Source: JAICQM01 sp963781555 | GTDB taxonomy: Bacteria; Chloroflexota; Limnocylindria; QHBO01 | NCBI GenBank assembly: GCA_963781555.1 | Contig: CAWAGB010000004.1 | Span: forward strand, 62,001-126,000 | Direction: 5' to 3' | Length of the DNA stretch: 64,000 nt | In this document: piece by piece, positions 63,545 to 64,000 of the stretch | Layout: each line of letters opens with the position of its first letter | How positions within the stretch are numbered: the first letter of the stretch is position 1 | Notes under the pieces: model-generated | Seen by the model: the letters and a program-made list of their open reading frames with translations, nothing else | Told to the model about the DNA's origin: nothing | The model's database searches: none | Position numbers and translations under genes: made by a program

Positions 63545-64000
63545 CTAGCCGCGCTCGCCGAGGACGCTGCGCAGGACGAACAGCACGTTGGCCGGCCGCT
63601 CAGCCAGGCGGCGCATGAAATACGGGTACCACTCCGTGCCGTAGGGAACGTAGATTCGTACCCGGTAGCCCCTGGCGAGGAGCTGCCGCTGCAGGTCCCG
63701 GCGCACGCCGTACAGCATCTGGAACTCGAACCGGTCCGGCCCGATGCCCCTCTGCTGCGCCGCCCGCGCCACTGCCTCGATCATCGCCGGGTCATGGGTC
63801 GCCACGCCCGGGTAGGCGTCCGCGTCGAGCAACGCGGTAACGAGATCCACGAATGAGCCGTTGATCGCCATCCGATCGTGCCAGGCAATGGTCTCGTCCT
63901 CCGCGTACGCGCCCTTGCAGACTCGCACCCGCACCCGCTCGCTCGCCAGCCGCTGCACGTCGCCCGCGGAGCGGTGCAGGTACGCCTGGACCACAGGACC
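63545..64000 (-). CDS. proline dehydrogenase, 5' truncated by window end
   Basis: The C-terminal 152 codons of a monofunctional FAD-dependent proline dehydrogenase. Motifs seen: QAYLHRS, VRVCKGAYAED, VATHDPAMI, FEFQMLYGVR and the ending RIYVPYGTEWYPYFMRRLAE with the substrate-binding Arg pair. It oxidises proline to pyrroline-5-carboxylate. The frame is open to the last base of the window, so the N-terminus lies beyond it. Confidence 0.93.
   Translation of the reverse strand, partial: GPVVQAYLHRSAGDVQRLASERVRVRVCKGAYAEDETIAWHDRMAINGSFVDLVTALLDADAYPGVATHDPAMIEAVARAAQQRGIGPDRFEFQMLYGVRRDLQRQLLARGYRVRIYVPYGTEWYPYFMRRLAERPANVLFVLRSVLGERG

Overview
The window is a 64 kb stretch of very GC-rich, densely packed bacterial DNA (by eye about two-thirds or more G+C) with short intergenic gaps and many ATGA/GTGA stop-start overlaps. 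No rRNA, tRNA, CRISPR array, insertion sequence or phage gene was seen. The gene order obgE-nadD-rsfS, many GTG starts, -10 boxes close to start codons at many operon heads, an Actinobacteria-like septum-formation lipoprotein domain and a MoaD-MoaE fusion suggest a high-GC, probably monoderm lineage. An uncultivated Chloroflexota (Limnocylindria-like) or actinobacterial genome would fit; this is inference and cannot be settled from the window alone.

Region 1 (1-14 kb) is housekeeping: the end of holA (DNA polymerase III delta), a small zinc-ribbon protein, obgE-nadD-rsfS, two cell-wall hydrolases (M23 peptidase and amidase lipoprotein), rho, pyrG with an HEXXH peptidase, a CPA1 Na+/H+ antiporter, a septum-formation-like lipoprotein, a UbiA prenyltransferase and a 50-residue membrane protein. 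Region 2 (14-31 kb) is metabolic: a DUF2203-pfkB-psuG pseudouridine catabolism operon, an agmatinase-family enzyme, a zinc-ribbon membrane protein, a P-loop kinase behind a coupled leader ORF, a MoaD-MoaE fusion between a membrane protein and an SGNH hydrolase, a GH15 glucoamylase, a frameshifted aldehyde dehydrogenase with a Rieske ferredoxin, a MerR-arsenate-reductase fusion with its own MerR-type promoter, a HIT-like protein, an APC permease, a CruF-like membrane protein and an M20 peptidase. Region 3 (31-39 kb) holds fabD followed by two tandem ketosynthases, a NUDIX hydrolase, a cyclic-nucleotide-binding protein, cysS, a beta-propeller-like protein and a second P-loop kinase.

Region 4 (39.7-62.6 kb) looks like a cell-surface glycan and secreted-protein locus. 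It has a sulfotransferase, a flippase (frameshifted), two tandem secreted beta-helix proteins (the first frameshifted), a DUF1616-like protein, a GT-C-like membrane protein, three GT4 glycosyltransferases, all four enzymes for GDP-D-glycero-alpha-D-manno-heptose (hddC, hddA, gmhA, gmhB) and a GT2. Across a 370-bp regulatory gap follow a 1169-residue beta-helix/PKD protein, a PAP2 protein and a secreted metallophosphoesterase. The last two large proteins share a nearly identical domain of about 210 residues, which forms a DNA inverted repeat. The window ends with two small unknown proteins and a truncated proline dehydrogenase.

The most notable signals are: (i) a TANNNT box 6-10 nt upstream of the start codon at 14 operon heads, implying widespread leaderless mRNA; (ii) two genes, rsfS and a GT4, whose only sensible start is a CTG overlapping the upstream stop as CTGA, each with GGAG at proper spacing; (iii) the MerR-ArsC fusion; (iv) the shared domain in convergent secreted proteins; (v) three single-base frameshifts in otherwise intact genes.
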